64,000 nt of DNA from the NCBI GenBank assembly GCA_019119815.1, contig DWWH01000087.1, positions 36,235 through 100,234 on the forward strand. The letters are read 5' to 3'. Below, one piece after another: positions 44,755-54,269 of this stretch (position 1 is the stretch's first letter; every line of letters begins with the position of its first letter). The DNA is from Candidatus Eisenbergiella intestinipullorum (GTDB lineage Bacteria; Bacillota; Clostridia; Lachnospirales; Lachnospiraceae). Under the pieces are notes generated by a model. The model searched no databases, was not told where the DNA came from, and saw only the letters and a program-made list of their open reading frames with translations. Made by a program: the position numbers and the translations under genes.

Positions 44755-46179
44755 TCATGAGATGTTTTCAGGATCGAGAGTTGCCGTACGGAGTATAATT
44801 CTATCCCGGATCCAGTTCTTTTCATAAAAGGAATTCTTTTCAAAGTGGTCGTTGATCGCGTCCATTTTTCCATACATCTGTTTTTTCAGATCTTCCTTTA
44901 TGCTTTGATATTCTTTCTTTTCGGCCAGATTGTTCATCTGAAAAGGATCTTCCTGATCGTCAAACAGAAGCTCCTGTCCGTCGGATTTAAAAACGGCATA
45001 GGTATATTTCTTTGTTCTGATGGCGCGCCATTCCTGACCGTCTCCGAAGATCGCGGTAGGGCCCGTACACATCATAAGAGCGCCCGCTTCCGTATCAGAT
45101 TCCCCTTTGATACAGGAGCTGAGATCACATCCCTCGACCTCTTTGGGAACAGGAAGGCCCATCATGGAGAGCAGACTCGGCATAATATCCACAGTGTTGA
45201 AAATGAAATCTCTCTTCACACCTTCCTTCAGATGATCTTTCCATCGGATCAGGAAAGGAACCCGGACCGCTTCATCGTAGAAGATATTTTTTGCCCTTCT
45301 ACCATGCGCTCCAAACAGCTCTCCATGATCGGAAGTAAAGACAATAATGGAATTCTGATCCAGCCCCATTTCCCGGATAGCATTAAGAAGTCTGCCGATA
45401 TTATCGTCAAGATTGGCTACCATTGCATAATAGACTCTCATCCACTCCGGAAGCTCCTGCCGCTCTTCGTAAGAAAGGCGTGCCCATGCATCGGCGTGAG
45501 GATCATTGTCAGGAAGATAGTTAGGCGGAAGAGAGAAGTCTTTATCCCGGAATCTTTCCAGATACTCTGCGGGAACATTCTCAGGAACCCAGGGATCATG
45601 CGGTGTTCCGATGGAAAGAAACAGAGCGAAGGGCTTTTCGGAAGAGGAAAGCCTTTTTAACTGCTCTATTGTCATATCGACCTGAGCATCCGGTTCATAC
45701 TTGTCATAAAAGATCTTTTCCGGGCTGTCCAGATGATAATAAGCGATACCCGGTTCATATTCGTGTCTGAAATTATAGGCGGCGAAATAGTCGTTGAAAC
45801 CGAGGCGGTCAGGTCCCTTTGGAATATACGAATTTTTGGGATCATAATGATTGCCGAGTTCGGCAGCATACAGATGCCATTTTCCGATATAAGCCGTTTC
45901 ATATCCATTTTCATTGAGAACGTCCGCGAAGGTATGATGATGAGGATTCATACGGATCTCGTTGATAACCATGCCGGTGCTGGTGGTATATTTTCCTGTG
46001 AAAAGAGAGGCGCGATAGGGTGCGCATACCGGATGACCGGAAACGGCCTGGCAGAGATCAGTACTTTCTCTGGCGAGAGCATCGATGTTTGGGGTAAGAG
46101 CGTTGGCATCACCCGAGTACCCCAGGCTGAAATAACGCAGCTGGTCTGCGAATACATAGATCAGATTTGGCTTTGACAT
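44755..46179 (-). CDS. sulfatase (formylglycine-dependent)
   Basis: 474 aa, no signal peptide, so likely cytoplasmic. NLIYVFADQLRYFSLG binds the metal, and the active-site cysteine is C52 in PVCAPYRASLFTG. The motif is C-x-P-Y-R instead of the usual C-x-P-S-R but keeps the core required for formylglycine formation. YIGKWHLYA and FTSDHGELFGAHG complete the site. No maturase gene is in the window. Last gene of the locus with the CUT1 importer; start behind AGGAGGAAGG. Confidence 0.9.
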   Translation of the reverse strand: MSKPNLIYVFADQLRYFSLGYSGDANALTPNIDALARESTDLCQAVSGHPVCAPYRASLFTGKYTTSTGMVINEIRMNPHHHTFADVLNENGYETAYIGKWHLYAAELGNHYDPKNSYIPKGPDRLGFNDYFAAYNFRHEYEPGIAYYHLDSPEKIFYDKYEPDAQVDMTIEQLKRLSSSEKPFALFLSIGTPHDPWVPENVPAEYLERFRDKDFSLPPNYLPDNDPHADAWARLSYEERQELPEWMRVYYAMVANLDDNIGRLLNAIREMGLDQNSIIVFTSDHGELFGAHGRRAKNIFYDEAVRVPFLIRWKDHLKEGVKRDFIFNTVDIMPSLLSMMGLPVPKEVEGCDLSSCIKGESDTEAGALMMCTGPTAIFGDGQEWRAIRTKKYTYAVFKSDGQELLFDDQEDPFQMNNLAEKKEYQSIKEDLKKQMYGKMDAINDHFEKNSFYEKNWIRDRIILRTATLDPENIS

Positions 46180-46213
46180 AATTTCCTTCCTCCTGTTTTC
46201 TATAATCCAAGTT

Positions 46214-47098
46214 TTATCCTTTAATAGCGCCAACCATGATTCCCTTGACAAAATATTTTTGAACAAAAGGATAGATGATGATCACCGGAAGGCTGGCAAC
46301 AATGATCAGCGCGTATTTCATGGTTTCTCCGCGCATCACCTTTTCATACATCCCTGTCAGATCTCCTCCGACAGCTTCCAGACTGTTCTGAAGGAGAATA
46401 TCGCGCAGAACGATCTGCAGAGGGAACAGGTCCTGATCCCGAAGATAGATGACCGCATTAAAAAAGGCGTTCCAATGACCTACGGCATAAAAGAGAACAA
46501 TGACGGCCATGATGGGAGTGGAAAGAGGGATAACCACCTTAAGAAGAGTTTGAAAATGATCACATCCGTCTATAGCGGCGGCCTCCTGCAGCTCATCCGG
46601 TATGCTGCTCTGGAAGTAATTTTTCATGACAAGAAGATTATAAGTAGCTATGGCATTGGGAATGACCATGGACCATATCGTATCTGTCAGATGCAGCCCC
46701 CTCACGACCATATATACAGGAATCATACCCCCTCCAAACAGCATGGTAAAGGAAATGATAAAGGTGAGCGGCGTGCGGAACGGCATATCCTTTCTCGACA
46801 GCGCATAGGCTCCCAGGGTGGTCAGGACCAGATTAATGGCGGTTCCGAGAAGGGTATAGACAATGGTATTCCGATAGCCGGTCCATACCTTTGGCTCCTG
46901 CAGGACCATTTTGTAGGATTCCAGGTTAAAACCGATCGGAAGAAATCTCAGCTTTCCTCCGAGCACGGCCTCGGGCTGGCTGAAGGATGCGATAATGACA
47001 AAATACAGTGGGTATGCGATAACGACCATGATGAGCAGGCTGATCAGGATCAAAGCCAGATCAAAAGCTTTATCGCCTTTACTTTTCTTTTTCCACAT
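46214..47098 (-). CDS. carbohydrate ABC transporter permease (LplC/YteP partner type)
   Basis: 294 aa CUT1 inner-membrane permease with six predicted helices and the EAA loop EAAAIDGCDHFQTLLKVVIP. GHWNAFFNAVIYLRDQDLFP and a C-terminal KYFVKGIMVGAIKG are typical of the LplC group. Between the sulfatase gene and the second permease. Confidence 0.93.
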   Translation of the reverse strand: MWKKKSKGDKAFDLALILISLLIMVVIAYPLYFVIIASFSQPEAVLGGKLRFLPIGFNLESYKMVLQEPKVWTGYRNTIVYTLLGTAINLVLTTLGAYALSRKDMPFRTPLTFIISFTMLFGGGMIPVYMVVRGLHLTDTIWSMVIPNAIATYNLLVMKNYFQSSIPDELQEAAAIDGCDHFQTLLKVVIPLSTPIMAVIVLFYAVGHWNAFFNAVIYLRDQDLFPLQIVLRDILLQNSLEAVGGDLTGMYEKVMRGETMKYALIIVASLPVIIIYPFVQKYFVKGIMVGAIKG

Positions 47099-47119
47099 TT
47101 CCTTTTCCTCCGTTTTGTT

Positions 47120-48043
47120 TTACCAAAGACTGGTATCAAAGAATTTTTTACAAAACTGGTTCGCAAATACGATCAGCAGGAGGTTCAGACAGGAATTCAT
47201 CAGTCCGACCGCCGTTGCGTATCCGATATTTCCCTGCAGGATACCCTGCTTATATACCAGTGTGGAAATAATTTCGCTGGAGTTTAAGTTCAGATCATTT
47301 TGAAGCAGATAGGCCTTTTCAAAGCCAATGCTCATGATCTGTCCGATTTTCAGAATGAGCAGCGTTACAATGGTCGGAATGATTCCGGGAAGGGAAATAT
47401 GAATGATCCGTTTCATCCGGCCTGCGCCGTCAATCTTGGCAGCTTCATAAAGGGAAGGATCGATGCCTGCCAGCGCGGCGATATAGATGATGGAGCTCCA
47501 TCCGCTTTCCTGCCAGATTTCAGAGACAACATATACGCCTTTGAAATATTTTGAGGATTCCAGAAACCCGACAGGCTGGAAGCCCAGAGTCTCCAGCATG
47601 GTGTTGATGATCCCGTACTGAGGAGACAGAAACAGGTAGAGCATTCCGCATAATACAACAATGGAAATGAAATGCGGAATATAGGTGATGTTCTGCAGCA
47701 GCTTCTTAAATTTCCTTCCGGGCAGTTCGTTGATGATAATGGCCAGAATGATCGGCACCGGGAAACCGAAAATAATGGAATAGAGACTGATGGAAAACGT
47801 ATTCCAAATGATGTTTTTCCAATAATAAGAGGAAAAAAACTGCTCGAACCAGCGCAACCCTACAACAGGGCTTCCCAGGTATCCGAGCCGTGGGTTATAA
47901 TCCCTGAAGGCAAGCTGGATGCCGTACATGGGAACATAACAGAAAATAATATACCAGAGGAGCGGCAGAGAAAACATGACCAGCAGCTGCCATTTGTTTT
48001 TAATGAGCCTCCAAGTAGCTCTCTTTCGCTTTTGTTTTGTCAT
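47120..48043 (-). CDS. carbohydrate ABC transporter permease (LplB type)
   Basis: 307 aa CUT1 permease: LPLLWYIIFCYVPMYGIQLA, INELPGRKFKKLLQNITYIP and the EAA loop YEAAKIDGAGRMKRIIHISL. Pairs with the neighbouring permease. No ATPase gene is present, as is common for this class, which shares a housekeeping MsmX-like ATPase. Confidence 0.93.
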   Translation of the reverse strand: MTKQKRKRATWRLIKNKWQLLVMFSLPLLWYIIFCYVPMYGIQLAFRDYNPRLGYLGSPVVGLRWFEQFFSSYYWKNIIWNTFSISLYSIIFGFPVPIILAIIINELPGRKFKKLLQNITYIPHFISIVVLCGMLYLFLSPQYGIINTMLETLGFQPVGFLESSKYFKGVYVVSEIWQESGWSSIIYIAALAGIDPSLYEAAKIDGAGRMKRIIHISLPGIIPTIVTLLILKIGQIMSIGFEKAYLLQNDLNLNSSEIISTLVYKQGILQGNIGYATAVGLMNSCLNLLLIVFANQFCKKFFDTSLW

Positions 48044-48076
48044 TCTGAATCACCTCTTAGATTTTTCTCTGATAGA

Positions 48077-48112
48077 TGCAGGGACTGCCGCCACAGGCAG
48101 CAGCCCCTGTAT
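48077..48112 (-). other. intercistronic hairpin in the CUT1 operon
   Basis: GC-rich imperfect stem (CAGGG-CTGCC with GGCAG-CCCTG) in the 82-bp gap after the binding-protein gene. Probably stabilises the upstream message or lowers readthrough so that binding protein is in excess. Confidence 0.55.
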
Positions 48113-48125
48113 CGTGGAGTATCGA

Positions 48126-49718
48126 TTACTGTGCGGAAAGAGTATCGTATGCGGTCTGATAGATGGAAACCCATTCCTCCAGACCGATTTCATTCATGGT
48201 TTCCACATAAGTATCCCAATCTGATTCAAAATTCAATTCTCCCCGGATCATCTTTGCAGTCGTTTCATTCATATAGCTCTGCAGGTCGGTCCAGAGAACG
48301 GAAAGCCGGTCGGAAACCTCCTGTTCCAGAAGAGGTTCGGAATAAATCTGATCAGGAACATAAGGATCAAGAGCTTCCTGTGCTGCGAGAGCATTTGCAG
48401 AAGCGATGGCTTCGCAGTTGTCTTCATTTACCCACTGCGGTGCTCCGCCTCCCGGCCAGATGGTATATTTTCCGATTTCCGTACCGCTTCCTTCGGGACT
48501 GTCCAGAATACCATCGTTATAATGCGGCTTGCCTTCTTCGTCAAAGTACATGTTTTCACCCTCGACACCGTATCTCATCAGAATGGAGCCTTCATAGCTG
48601 TAGAAATAATCAACCCATCTCATTGCCGCCTCTTTATTTTCACAGTCTGCACAGATGGCAAAAACGCCATTGTCACGTGCAGCGGGAGAGGCTTCTACAT
48701 AGGGCTGCTCCGCTTTTCCCTGGAAAGGAGAGATTCCTACGAAATTGGTGGAATCAAAGGTATCATCTGCCTGATTAAAGAACAGGCCCATCTGCTGTCC
48801 GGCCATCTTTGCGGCATATTTTGCATATTCCTGCGTAAAGATTTCAGGGTCGATCAGCCCTTCTGCATAGATTCCTGCCAGCCATTGGAGCATATCCTTA
48901 AACCCATCGTCGGTCAGATAGGTGGATACCTTTCCGTCCTTTACTTCCAGATAGCTTCCGAACTGATACTGGTATCCCCACACTCCGGCAAAACGGCGGA
49001 TCAGTGCCTGAGCATCGGAAATACCCATCGGATATTCATCTGCTTCTCCGTTTCCGTTGAAATCAACACCCTTAAATGCCCGGAGCACCTCTTCCAGCTC
49101 ATCGATCGTCTGCGGAATTTCCATTCCAACCTGATCCAGCCAGGATTTGTTGATCCAGAATTTATCAGTCCTGGCAGCTGTTACGGTGAAGACGGCAGGC
49201 AGAGCGTAAATGTGACCATCCGGAGCAGTGATCCTTGACAAAATAGCGGGATCTTCGTCAATCAGTTTTTGAAGATTAGGCGCATATTCCGGAATCAGAT
49301 CTTCCAGGGGAGCGAGGATTCCCATGCTTCCATATTTGACGATTTCCGTGTTGGAAAGAAAAGCGCGGACAAAAATATCAGGATAATCATTGCTCGCCCA
49401 CATCAGACTTTTTTTCTCATCATAACCCTCGGCGGGAAGAACATCTGTAAAATCAAGCTGAATGTTGGTCAGATCCTGATAATACTTCCACATTCCCATG
49501 CCGTCCCAGGCTTCCTGTACAGGTCCCTGCTGTCCGAATACCTTCAATGTGATCGGTTCATTGACAATGGGAAAGCCTTCCTGATTGAGATTGGATGCGG
49601 CCTCCGTGCTCACGGATTCTGAAACAGTTTCTTCATTTTTGCCCTTTCCACATCCTGCCAGAAGCCCGACGGACAGGCACAGGGTTATCGCTATGGACAA
49701 TAATTTTTTCCTTTTCAT
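48126..49718 (-). CDS. carbohydrate ABC transporter substrate-binding lipoprotein (LplA type)
   Basis: 530 aa. Signal peptide with lipobox LLAGC, then a large family 1 binding domain. DFNGNGEADEYPM resembles an EF-hand-like Ca2+ loop seen in oligosaccharide-binding relatives such as AlgQ2. Context with a sulfatase suggests a sulfated or otherwise acidic glycan, an inference. First gene of the leftward operon. Confidence 0.92.
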   Translation of the reverse strand: MKRKKLLSIAITLCLSVGLLAGCGKGKNEETVSESVSTEAASNLNQEGFPIVNEPITLKVFGQQGPVQEAWDGMGMWKYYQDLTNIQLDFTDVLPAEGYDEKKSLMWASNDYPDIFVRAFLSNTEIVKYGSMGILAPLEDLIPEYAPNLQKLIDEDPAILSRITAPDGHIYALPAVFTVTAARTDKFWINKSWLDQVGMEIPQTIDELEEVLRAFKGVDFNGNGEADEYPMGISDAQALIRRFAGVWGYQYQFGSYLEVKDGKVSTYLTDDGFKDMLQWLAGIYAEGLIDPEIFTQEYAKYAAKMAGQQMGLFFNQADDTFDSTNFVGISPFQGKAEQPYVEASPAARDNGVFAICADCENKEAAMRWVDYFYSYEGSILMRYGVEGENMYFDEEGKPHYNDGILDSPEGSGTEIGKYTIWPGGGAPQWVNEDNCEAIASANALAAQEALDPYVPDQIYSEPLLEQEVSDRLSVLWTDLQSYMNETTAKMIRGELNFESDWDTYVETMNEIGLEEWVSIYQTAYDTLSAQ

Positions 49719-49785
49719 AAGATTCCTCCTTTTACACTTTCTGCAGCAGCTTTACTAACTGCTGTTCCTCCCTGTTGTGATATTG

Positions 49786-49794
49786 AGTATAACA
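49786..49794 (-). promoter_or_regulatory. possible extended -10 for the CUT1 operon
   Basis: On the minus strand TGTTATACT fits an extended -10 (TG-N-TATACT) about 70 nt before the binding-protein gene; no good -35 is visible, as expected for an activated promoter. A CAGCAG/CTGCTG hairpin (49743-49763) lies in the leader. An AraC-type regulator is encoded divergently. Confidence 0.4.
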
Positions 49795-49865
49795 AAAATA
49801 TTTTATTGTTAAACTACATGAATTTATCAAAATAGTTCAAAAATTTAGCATATTTGCATAACTGC

Positions 49866-49895
49866 TTGACCTGTTTTTACAGATACGCCTATAAT
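49866..49895 (+). promoter_or_regulatory. predicted promoter of the yesMN-like operon
   Basis: TTGACC (49866-49871), 18-bp spacer, TATAAT (49890-49895), 25 bp before the kinase start. Confidence 0.7.
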
Positions 49896-49920
49896 GAATC
49901 TTAAATTAAGGAGAGTACCC

Positions 49921-51690
49921 ATGTTGAATCATTTAATATATAAAATAAGAAGCTCGATCAGTATAAAATTTCTGGTGACCTTTCTTGTTGTATTGATCAT
50001 TCCTCTGCTTTTTCTGACACAGATTTTTATTACAAGACTGCATACGATCTTAAAAAACAAAGAACAGAATTCGATCATGGAAAAGGTCAGCATCGCAGGG
50101 ATTCAGCTCGACCGCATTTTTTCCGATATGGACAGGATCGCCATTTCCCTGATTCTGGATTACCGGATTACAGATATTTTAAAAGATGCTTCAAAAGCTC
50201 CTTCTTATGAATGGTTTACCAGTTATAAATCCTTTAACAGCCTTCTGGAGCTTCTGAATTCCAATGCGGACTATCAATACGGAATTACTGTGATCAGCCA
50301 CGATGGAAAGCTGTACCATTCCGGGGCATCGTACAATGCTCTTCTGAATGCAGATTCTCCCATACTGGCTTTTATTACCGGAAAAAACGGAAATGCTGCC
50401 ATATTTAACCGCGCTCTGGAAGGCTTTGATGATAATCGGGTGATAACGTTGGGAAGGTCTGTCTATGAGAAAGGGAATTATCTGGGAACCATTCTTGTGG
50501 AGGTCCCGGTCAGCATACTGGATAAGATCATGAATCCATTTGAGGATCAGTCTACGCAGATATATGTGCTGGAAGGGAATGAGAGAATTCTGTATTCCTC
50601 GGCAGAAGTGGATCAGCCTGAAATACCGGAGGAGCTGAAAGAAGCTATCGAAAAAAGAGATACATCGGTAAAACTGGACGGAACCTCCTATCTGTTTTCA
50701 CAGCTCCCTATGGATCAGAAAAATCTGTCCGTTGTTTCTCTGGTAACGGCCGACTCCGTATTCCGGGAATCTTCCCGGGTTATCAGAAATTTTATTACGG
50801 CTTTTTTTGCTCTGATAACAGCAGCTATTGTGGGAATTTCTCTTTTAACCTCCTTCTTTACAAAAGATATAAAAAAACTGAATGCGGAGGTTTCACGCTT
50901 TGGCAATGAGGCAGGGAGTGATATTGAACTTCCGGTCCGTTCCTGCGATGAAGTTGGCCAGCTTACGGAAGGGGTGATCTTTATGTCGCGCCGGATCAAC
51001 AGGCTGCTGCGTCAGGTTCAGGAAAACGAACGGAACAAAAGAATACTGGAATTTAACTCTCTGCAGTCTCAGGTCAATCCGCACATGATATACAATACTT
51101 TGAATACGATCACATATCTGGCTGAAATTCAGAATGCGGAAAATATCAGAGAGGTTTCTTCTTCTTTCGCATATCTTCTGCGTTCTCTGTCGAATCAGGG
51201 AGAATTTATCACGATCGGACAGGAGCTGGAATATGTAAGATCCTTTATAGCGATAAAAAAATATAATCTCCTGTGCGACATACAGACAGAATATCAGGTG
51301 GAACCGGAAACGCAGAATTGTCGGATCCTGAAACTGATTCTTCAGCCCATTGTGGAAAATGCGATCATTCACGGTTTTTCCGACCGGATGGAAGAAGGGC
51401 TGATCGTCATATCGGTTCAGCGTATAAACGGAATGATAGAGATCGCAGTTTCTGACAATGGGATAGGAATGGATGAGGAATTGGTACAGTCAGTTTTAAA
51501 CGGACAGGAAAAGTACAGAAATACTTTTTTAAGGGTAGGGGTTAAAAATATTATCGACAGACTGAAGCTGCAGTATGGAGACAGAACGTCATTTCTGATT
51601 AACAGCGCGCCGGGCTGCGGTACGACTGTTCATATTTCTTTTCCGGAAGAGAGGATGATCGAAAATACAGGGGGGGTAAATATTCCATGA
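49921..51690 (+). CDS. sensor histidine kinase, YesM family
   Basis: 589 aa. TM1 about residues 17-37, extracytoplasmic sensor of about 250 residues, TM2 about 289-310, HAMP-like linker (EVSRFGNEAGSDIELPVRSC), His_kinase domain with the phosphoacceptor H388 in SQVNPHMIYNTLNTI, and a HATPase domain (VENAIIHGF; SDNGIGMDEEL). Start at 49921 behind AAGGAG; an upstream ATG at 49894 falls in the promoter -10. Overlaps the regulator gene by 4 nt. Likely senses sugars and controls the divergent transporter. Confidence 0.93.
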   Translation: MLNHLIYKIRSSISIKFLVTFLVVLIIPLLFLTQIFITRLHTILKNKEQNSIMEKVSIAGIQLDRIFSDMDRIAISLILDYRITDILKDASKAPSYEWFTSYKSFNSLLELLNSNADYQYGITVISHDGKLYHSGASYNALLNADSPILAFITGKNGNAAIFNRALEGFDDNRVITLGRSVYEKGNYLGTILVEVPVSILDKIMNPFEDQSTQIYVLEGNERILYSSAEVDQPEIPEELKEAIEKRDTSVKLDGTSYLFSQLPMDQKNLSVVSLVTADSVFRESSRVIRNFITAFFALITAAIVGISLLTSFFTKDIKKLNAEVSRFGNEAGSDIELPVRSCDEVGQLTEGVIFMSRRINRLLRQVQENERNKRILEFNSLQSQVNPHMIYNTLNTITYLAEIQNAENIREVSSSFAYLLRSLSNQGEFITIGQELEYVRSFIAIKKYNLLCDIQTEYQVEPETQNCRILKLILQPIVENAIIHGFSDRMEEGLIVISVQRINGMIEIAVSDNGIGMDEELVQSVLNGQEKYRNTFLRVGVKNIIDRLKLQYGDRTSFLINSAPGCGTTVHISFPEERMIENTGGVNIP

Positions 51691-53240
51691 TCAGTATATT
51701 ATTGGCAGATGATGATGTCCTGACATTAAACCGGCTTATGGGGATGCTGGACTGGAATGCCCATGGATATGAAGTGATCGGCCAGGCTCACGGCGGAAAC
51801 GAATGTCTGCGCCTGGTACAAAAATGTCTTCCTAATATTCTCATTCTCGATATTGATATGCCGGATAAAAACGGTGTGGAAGTTACAAAAGAGATATATG
51901 AGAGGAAGCTGCCGGTCAAGATTCTGATCCTGAGCAATTACGATACCTTTTCTTTCGTGCGGGATGCTCTGCATTATGGAGCCTATGATTATCTGCTGAA
52001 ACATCAGATCAGCGAAACGGTTCTTCTGACACGCCTGAAAGAGCTTTCTGACCTGATCGAAAAGGAAGGGACACTGAACGCTCATCTGTCCTTTTTTACA
52101 ACGGTCGCAAAGAGAAAATACTTAAACAGCCTTCTGCGCTCCGGGATCACAAATCAGGACGAGCATGCTCACATGCTGACGCAGAAGGATTTTTCCTGCG
52201 GAAGCTACTGTATTGCGGTGATGCAGATAACCAATTTTATTCTTGTGACGCATTTTTCGCCGGATCAGAACCGAAAGAAGCTGATCGATTCGATCATTAC
52301 CATGGCAGATAATATTTTTTCTTCTCTGGATAACGGGCTGATCACGTACATGGAATATGGACAGTTTGTTGTATTGTTTCACTATGATGATCTGGCAAGC
52401 ACGCAGGAAATCTGGAATCAGGCCGTCCGTTCGATGAATCTGTTCATTTCCAACATCAGAAAACTGTACGGGCTTACCAGTATGTACCAGACCAGTGATG
52501 TATTTAATGAGATCGGCAGGCTTCCGGAAGTGTATCAGAAAACGAAATATCTTCTGGAGCACAAACCTATCCCGCAGTCCTCTCTTACGTTTTCCGGGCA
52601 GGACAGCATCAGCATGGAAAAAGAGAAAAAACTGATGGATGCCCTGATCGCACGGGATGAAGAGCAGATGGAAAGAATCATGAATGAAATTTTTCAGAAT
52701 CACAGTCTGTCATCCGGAGAGCTGCCGCAGAAGGTAATAGAGCAAATTTTAAAAATAGGGATCCGTTTTCAGCAGGATTATAAAATTAATATCCACGAGA
52801 ACATGGAAATGAAAAAGAGCGGCATCGCGCGTATGTCGGATGCAGAAGTCTATTCTTTTCTGGTGAGCTATTTCAAAGCGATTATGAAGGAGATGCCGGA
52901 AAACAGCCAGGAAAATTATTCTCTGCATATCCGCAAAGCGCTTCAGTATATCCATAAAAATTTTGCACAGGACTTATCTTTGAGCATTGTGGCAGAATAT
53001 CTGCACATATCACCGACCCATCTTTCCAGACTGTTCAGCAAGGAAGTGGGAGTTTCCTTTATCGACTATCTTGTCAATTATCGGATTGAATGCGCGCGTC
53101 AGTTGATCAGAAACACAGAACTGGATCTGAAAACGATTGCGGACAGAGTCGGCTTCCACGGATATAACTATTTTCTGCGTACTTATAAAGATAAAACGGG
53201 ACATACGCCTTCCCAGGAAAAAGGGATGGATTCTTATTGA
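51687..53240 (+). CDS. response regulator with AraC-type DNA-binding domain, YesN family
   Basis: 517 aa. Receiver domain with phosphoacceptor D55 in ILDIDMPDKNG and K in LLKHQI, a central domain of about 270 residues, then two AraC helix-turn-helix motifs (LSLSIVAEYLHISPTHLSRL and LKTIADRVGFHGYNYFLRTY). Translationally coupled to the kinase. Expected to activate the divergent importer-sulfatase operon. Confidence 0.93.
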   Translation: MISILLADDDVLTLNRLMGMLDWNAHGYEVIGQAHGGNECLRLVQKCLPNILILDIDMPDKNGVEVTKEIYERKLPVKILILSNYDTFSFVRDALHYGAYDYLLKHQISETVLLTRLKELSDLIEKEGTLNAHLSFFTTVAKRKYLNSLLRSGITNQDEHAHMLTQKDFSCGSYCIAVMQITNFILVTHFSPDQNRKKLIDSIITMADNIFSSLDNGLITYMEYGQFVVLFHYDDLASTQEIWNQAVRSMNLFISNIRKLYGLTSMYQTSDVFNEIGRLPEVYQKTKYLLEHKPIPQSSLTFSGQDSISMEKEKKLMDALIARDEEQMERIMNEIFQNHSLSSGELPQKVIEQILKIGIRFQQDYKINIHENMEMKKSGIARMSDAEVYSFLVSYFKAIMKEMPENSQENYSLHIRKALQYIHKNFAQDLSLSIVAEYLHISPTHLSRLFSKEVGVSFIDYLVNYRIECARQLIRNTELDLKTIADRVGFHGYNYFLRTYKDKTGHTPSQEKGMDSY

Positions 53241-53266
53241 CATAATTTTCTCAATTATGGTATGAT
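53237..53266 (+). promoter_or_regulatory. promoter of the riboswitch-mntP transcript
   Basis: TTGACA (53237-53242), 18-bp spacer, TATGAT (53261-53266). The -35 overlaps the last codon and stop of the regulator gene. Confidence 0.75.
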
Positions 53267-53274
53267 GTAACCCA

Positions 53275-53396
53275 CGATAAGGGAGTAGTTGGCGCGGTTT
53301 GCCGCGCAGTGAAGTCAACATACTGATATTGATTATCTGGCTTTGCTTGAAATAATGAGACTTATCTGTCCGCGGGGACAGGTAGGTCTTTTTGTT
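53275..53396 (+). ncRNA. yybP-ykoY manganese riboswitch
   Basis: Conserved elements in order: AAGGGAGTAG, the P-stem GGCGCGG/CCGCGC, the hallmark AGTGAAGTCAACATACTG, and a terminal stem TCTGTCC/GGGACAGG. The expression platform is a terminator hairpin (53358-53395, AGACTTATCTGTCC with GGGACAGGTAGGTCT) followed by TTTTTG. Mn2+ binding would relieve termination and permit synthesis of the downstream exporter. Confidence 0.93.
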
Positions 53397-53456
53397 TCTC
53401 CCAAACGCCCCGTTCTGATGAAAAATATTTGAAGTACACACAGGAGGGAAAAGAAG

Positions 53457-54032
53457 ATGAGTATGCCGGAACTTTTCGTGATCGCGCTTGGCCTGTCCAT
53501 GGACGCTTTCGCGGTGGCGATCTGTAAGGGACTTTCCATGAAAAGAATGAGCTGGAAAAACGCAGTGATAACCGGACTCTATTTTGGAGGTTTTCAGGGG
53601 GGCATGCCCCTGATCGGCTACTTGCTGGGGACCAGCTTCCGCGGCATGATCACGAGCGTCGACCACTGGATCGCCTTTCTTCTTCTGGGACTGATCGGAG
53701 CGGGTATGATAAAAGAAGCATTGGGAAGAGAAGAGGATGAAGCCGGACAGAGCGATTCCTTTGATGTAAAGACCATGGTTCCCCTCGCCGTTGCCACCAG
53801 CATCGACGCGCTTGCAGTCGGAGTTACCTTCGCTTTTCTGAATGTACAGATCGTTCCCGCCGTTTCCTTTATCGGTGTGATCACCTTCCTGCTCGGCATC
53901 GCGGGAGTAAAGATCGGAAATGTGTTCGGACTGAAATTCAAGGCGAAGGCGGAACTCGCCGGCGGGATTATCCTGATCCTGATGGGCTGTAAGATCCTGC
54001 TGGAGCATCTGGGAATCCTTCCTTTTAAATAA
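53457..54032 (+). CDS. mntP: manganese efflux pump MntP
   Basis: 191 aa, six membrane helices. [16 protein letters not shown] and [17 protein letters not shown] are the paired acidic motifs of MntP transporters. Located 60 nt after the Mn2+ riboswitch and behind AGGAGGG, which fixes both function and regulation. Exports excess Mn2+. Confidence 0.96.
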   Translation: MSMPELFVIALGLSMDAFAVAICKGLSMKRMSWKNAVITGLYFGGFQGGMPLIGYLLGTSFRGMITSVDHWIAFLLLGLIGAGMIKEALGREEDEAGQSDSFDVKTMVPLAVATSIDALAVGVTFAFLNVQIVPAVSFIGVITFLLGIAGVKIGNVFGLKFKAKAELAGGIILILMGCKILLEHLGILPFK

Positions 54033-54085
54033 AGAAAACATGTACTTGCGGCGCCGGGAAGCATCGTGCCGCGGAGAACGGAAAT

Positions 54086-54139
54086 GAAACGACAGCGTGT
54101 TCAGCCAGACATCTGGCCATGCTGTCGTTTCCTTTTTTT
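54086..54139 (+). terminator. mntP terminator
   Basis: Perfect stem GAAACGACAGC/GCTGTCGTTTC, a second internal GCCAGA/TCTGGC stem, followed by CTTTTTTTAT. Confidence 0.9.
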
Positions 54140-54159
54140 ATGATGAAAAAGCGTGTGAC

Positions 54160-54225
54160 TTTACACAAATCTTACAAAGACTAAACCATAACCTGCTTTT
54201 ATCTTTCAGGGGAAACAGTTATGAT
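54160..54225 (+). promoter_or_regulatory. Pho-box-like repeats and promoter of pstS
   Basis: Three 6-mers at 11-bp spacing, TTTACA (54160), CTTACA (54171) and TAAACC (54182), resemble the TTAACA direct repeats bound by PhoP in Gram-positives. A -10 TATGAT lies at 54220-54225. Together they fit phosphate-starvation activation of the pst operon. Confidence 0.6.
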
Positions 54226-54269
54226 AACAATCGCAAACGAGAAAACGATTTGTGTAAAGGAGAAAAATT

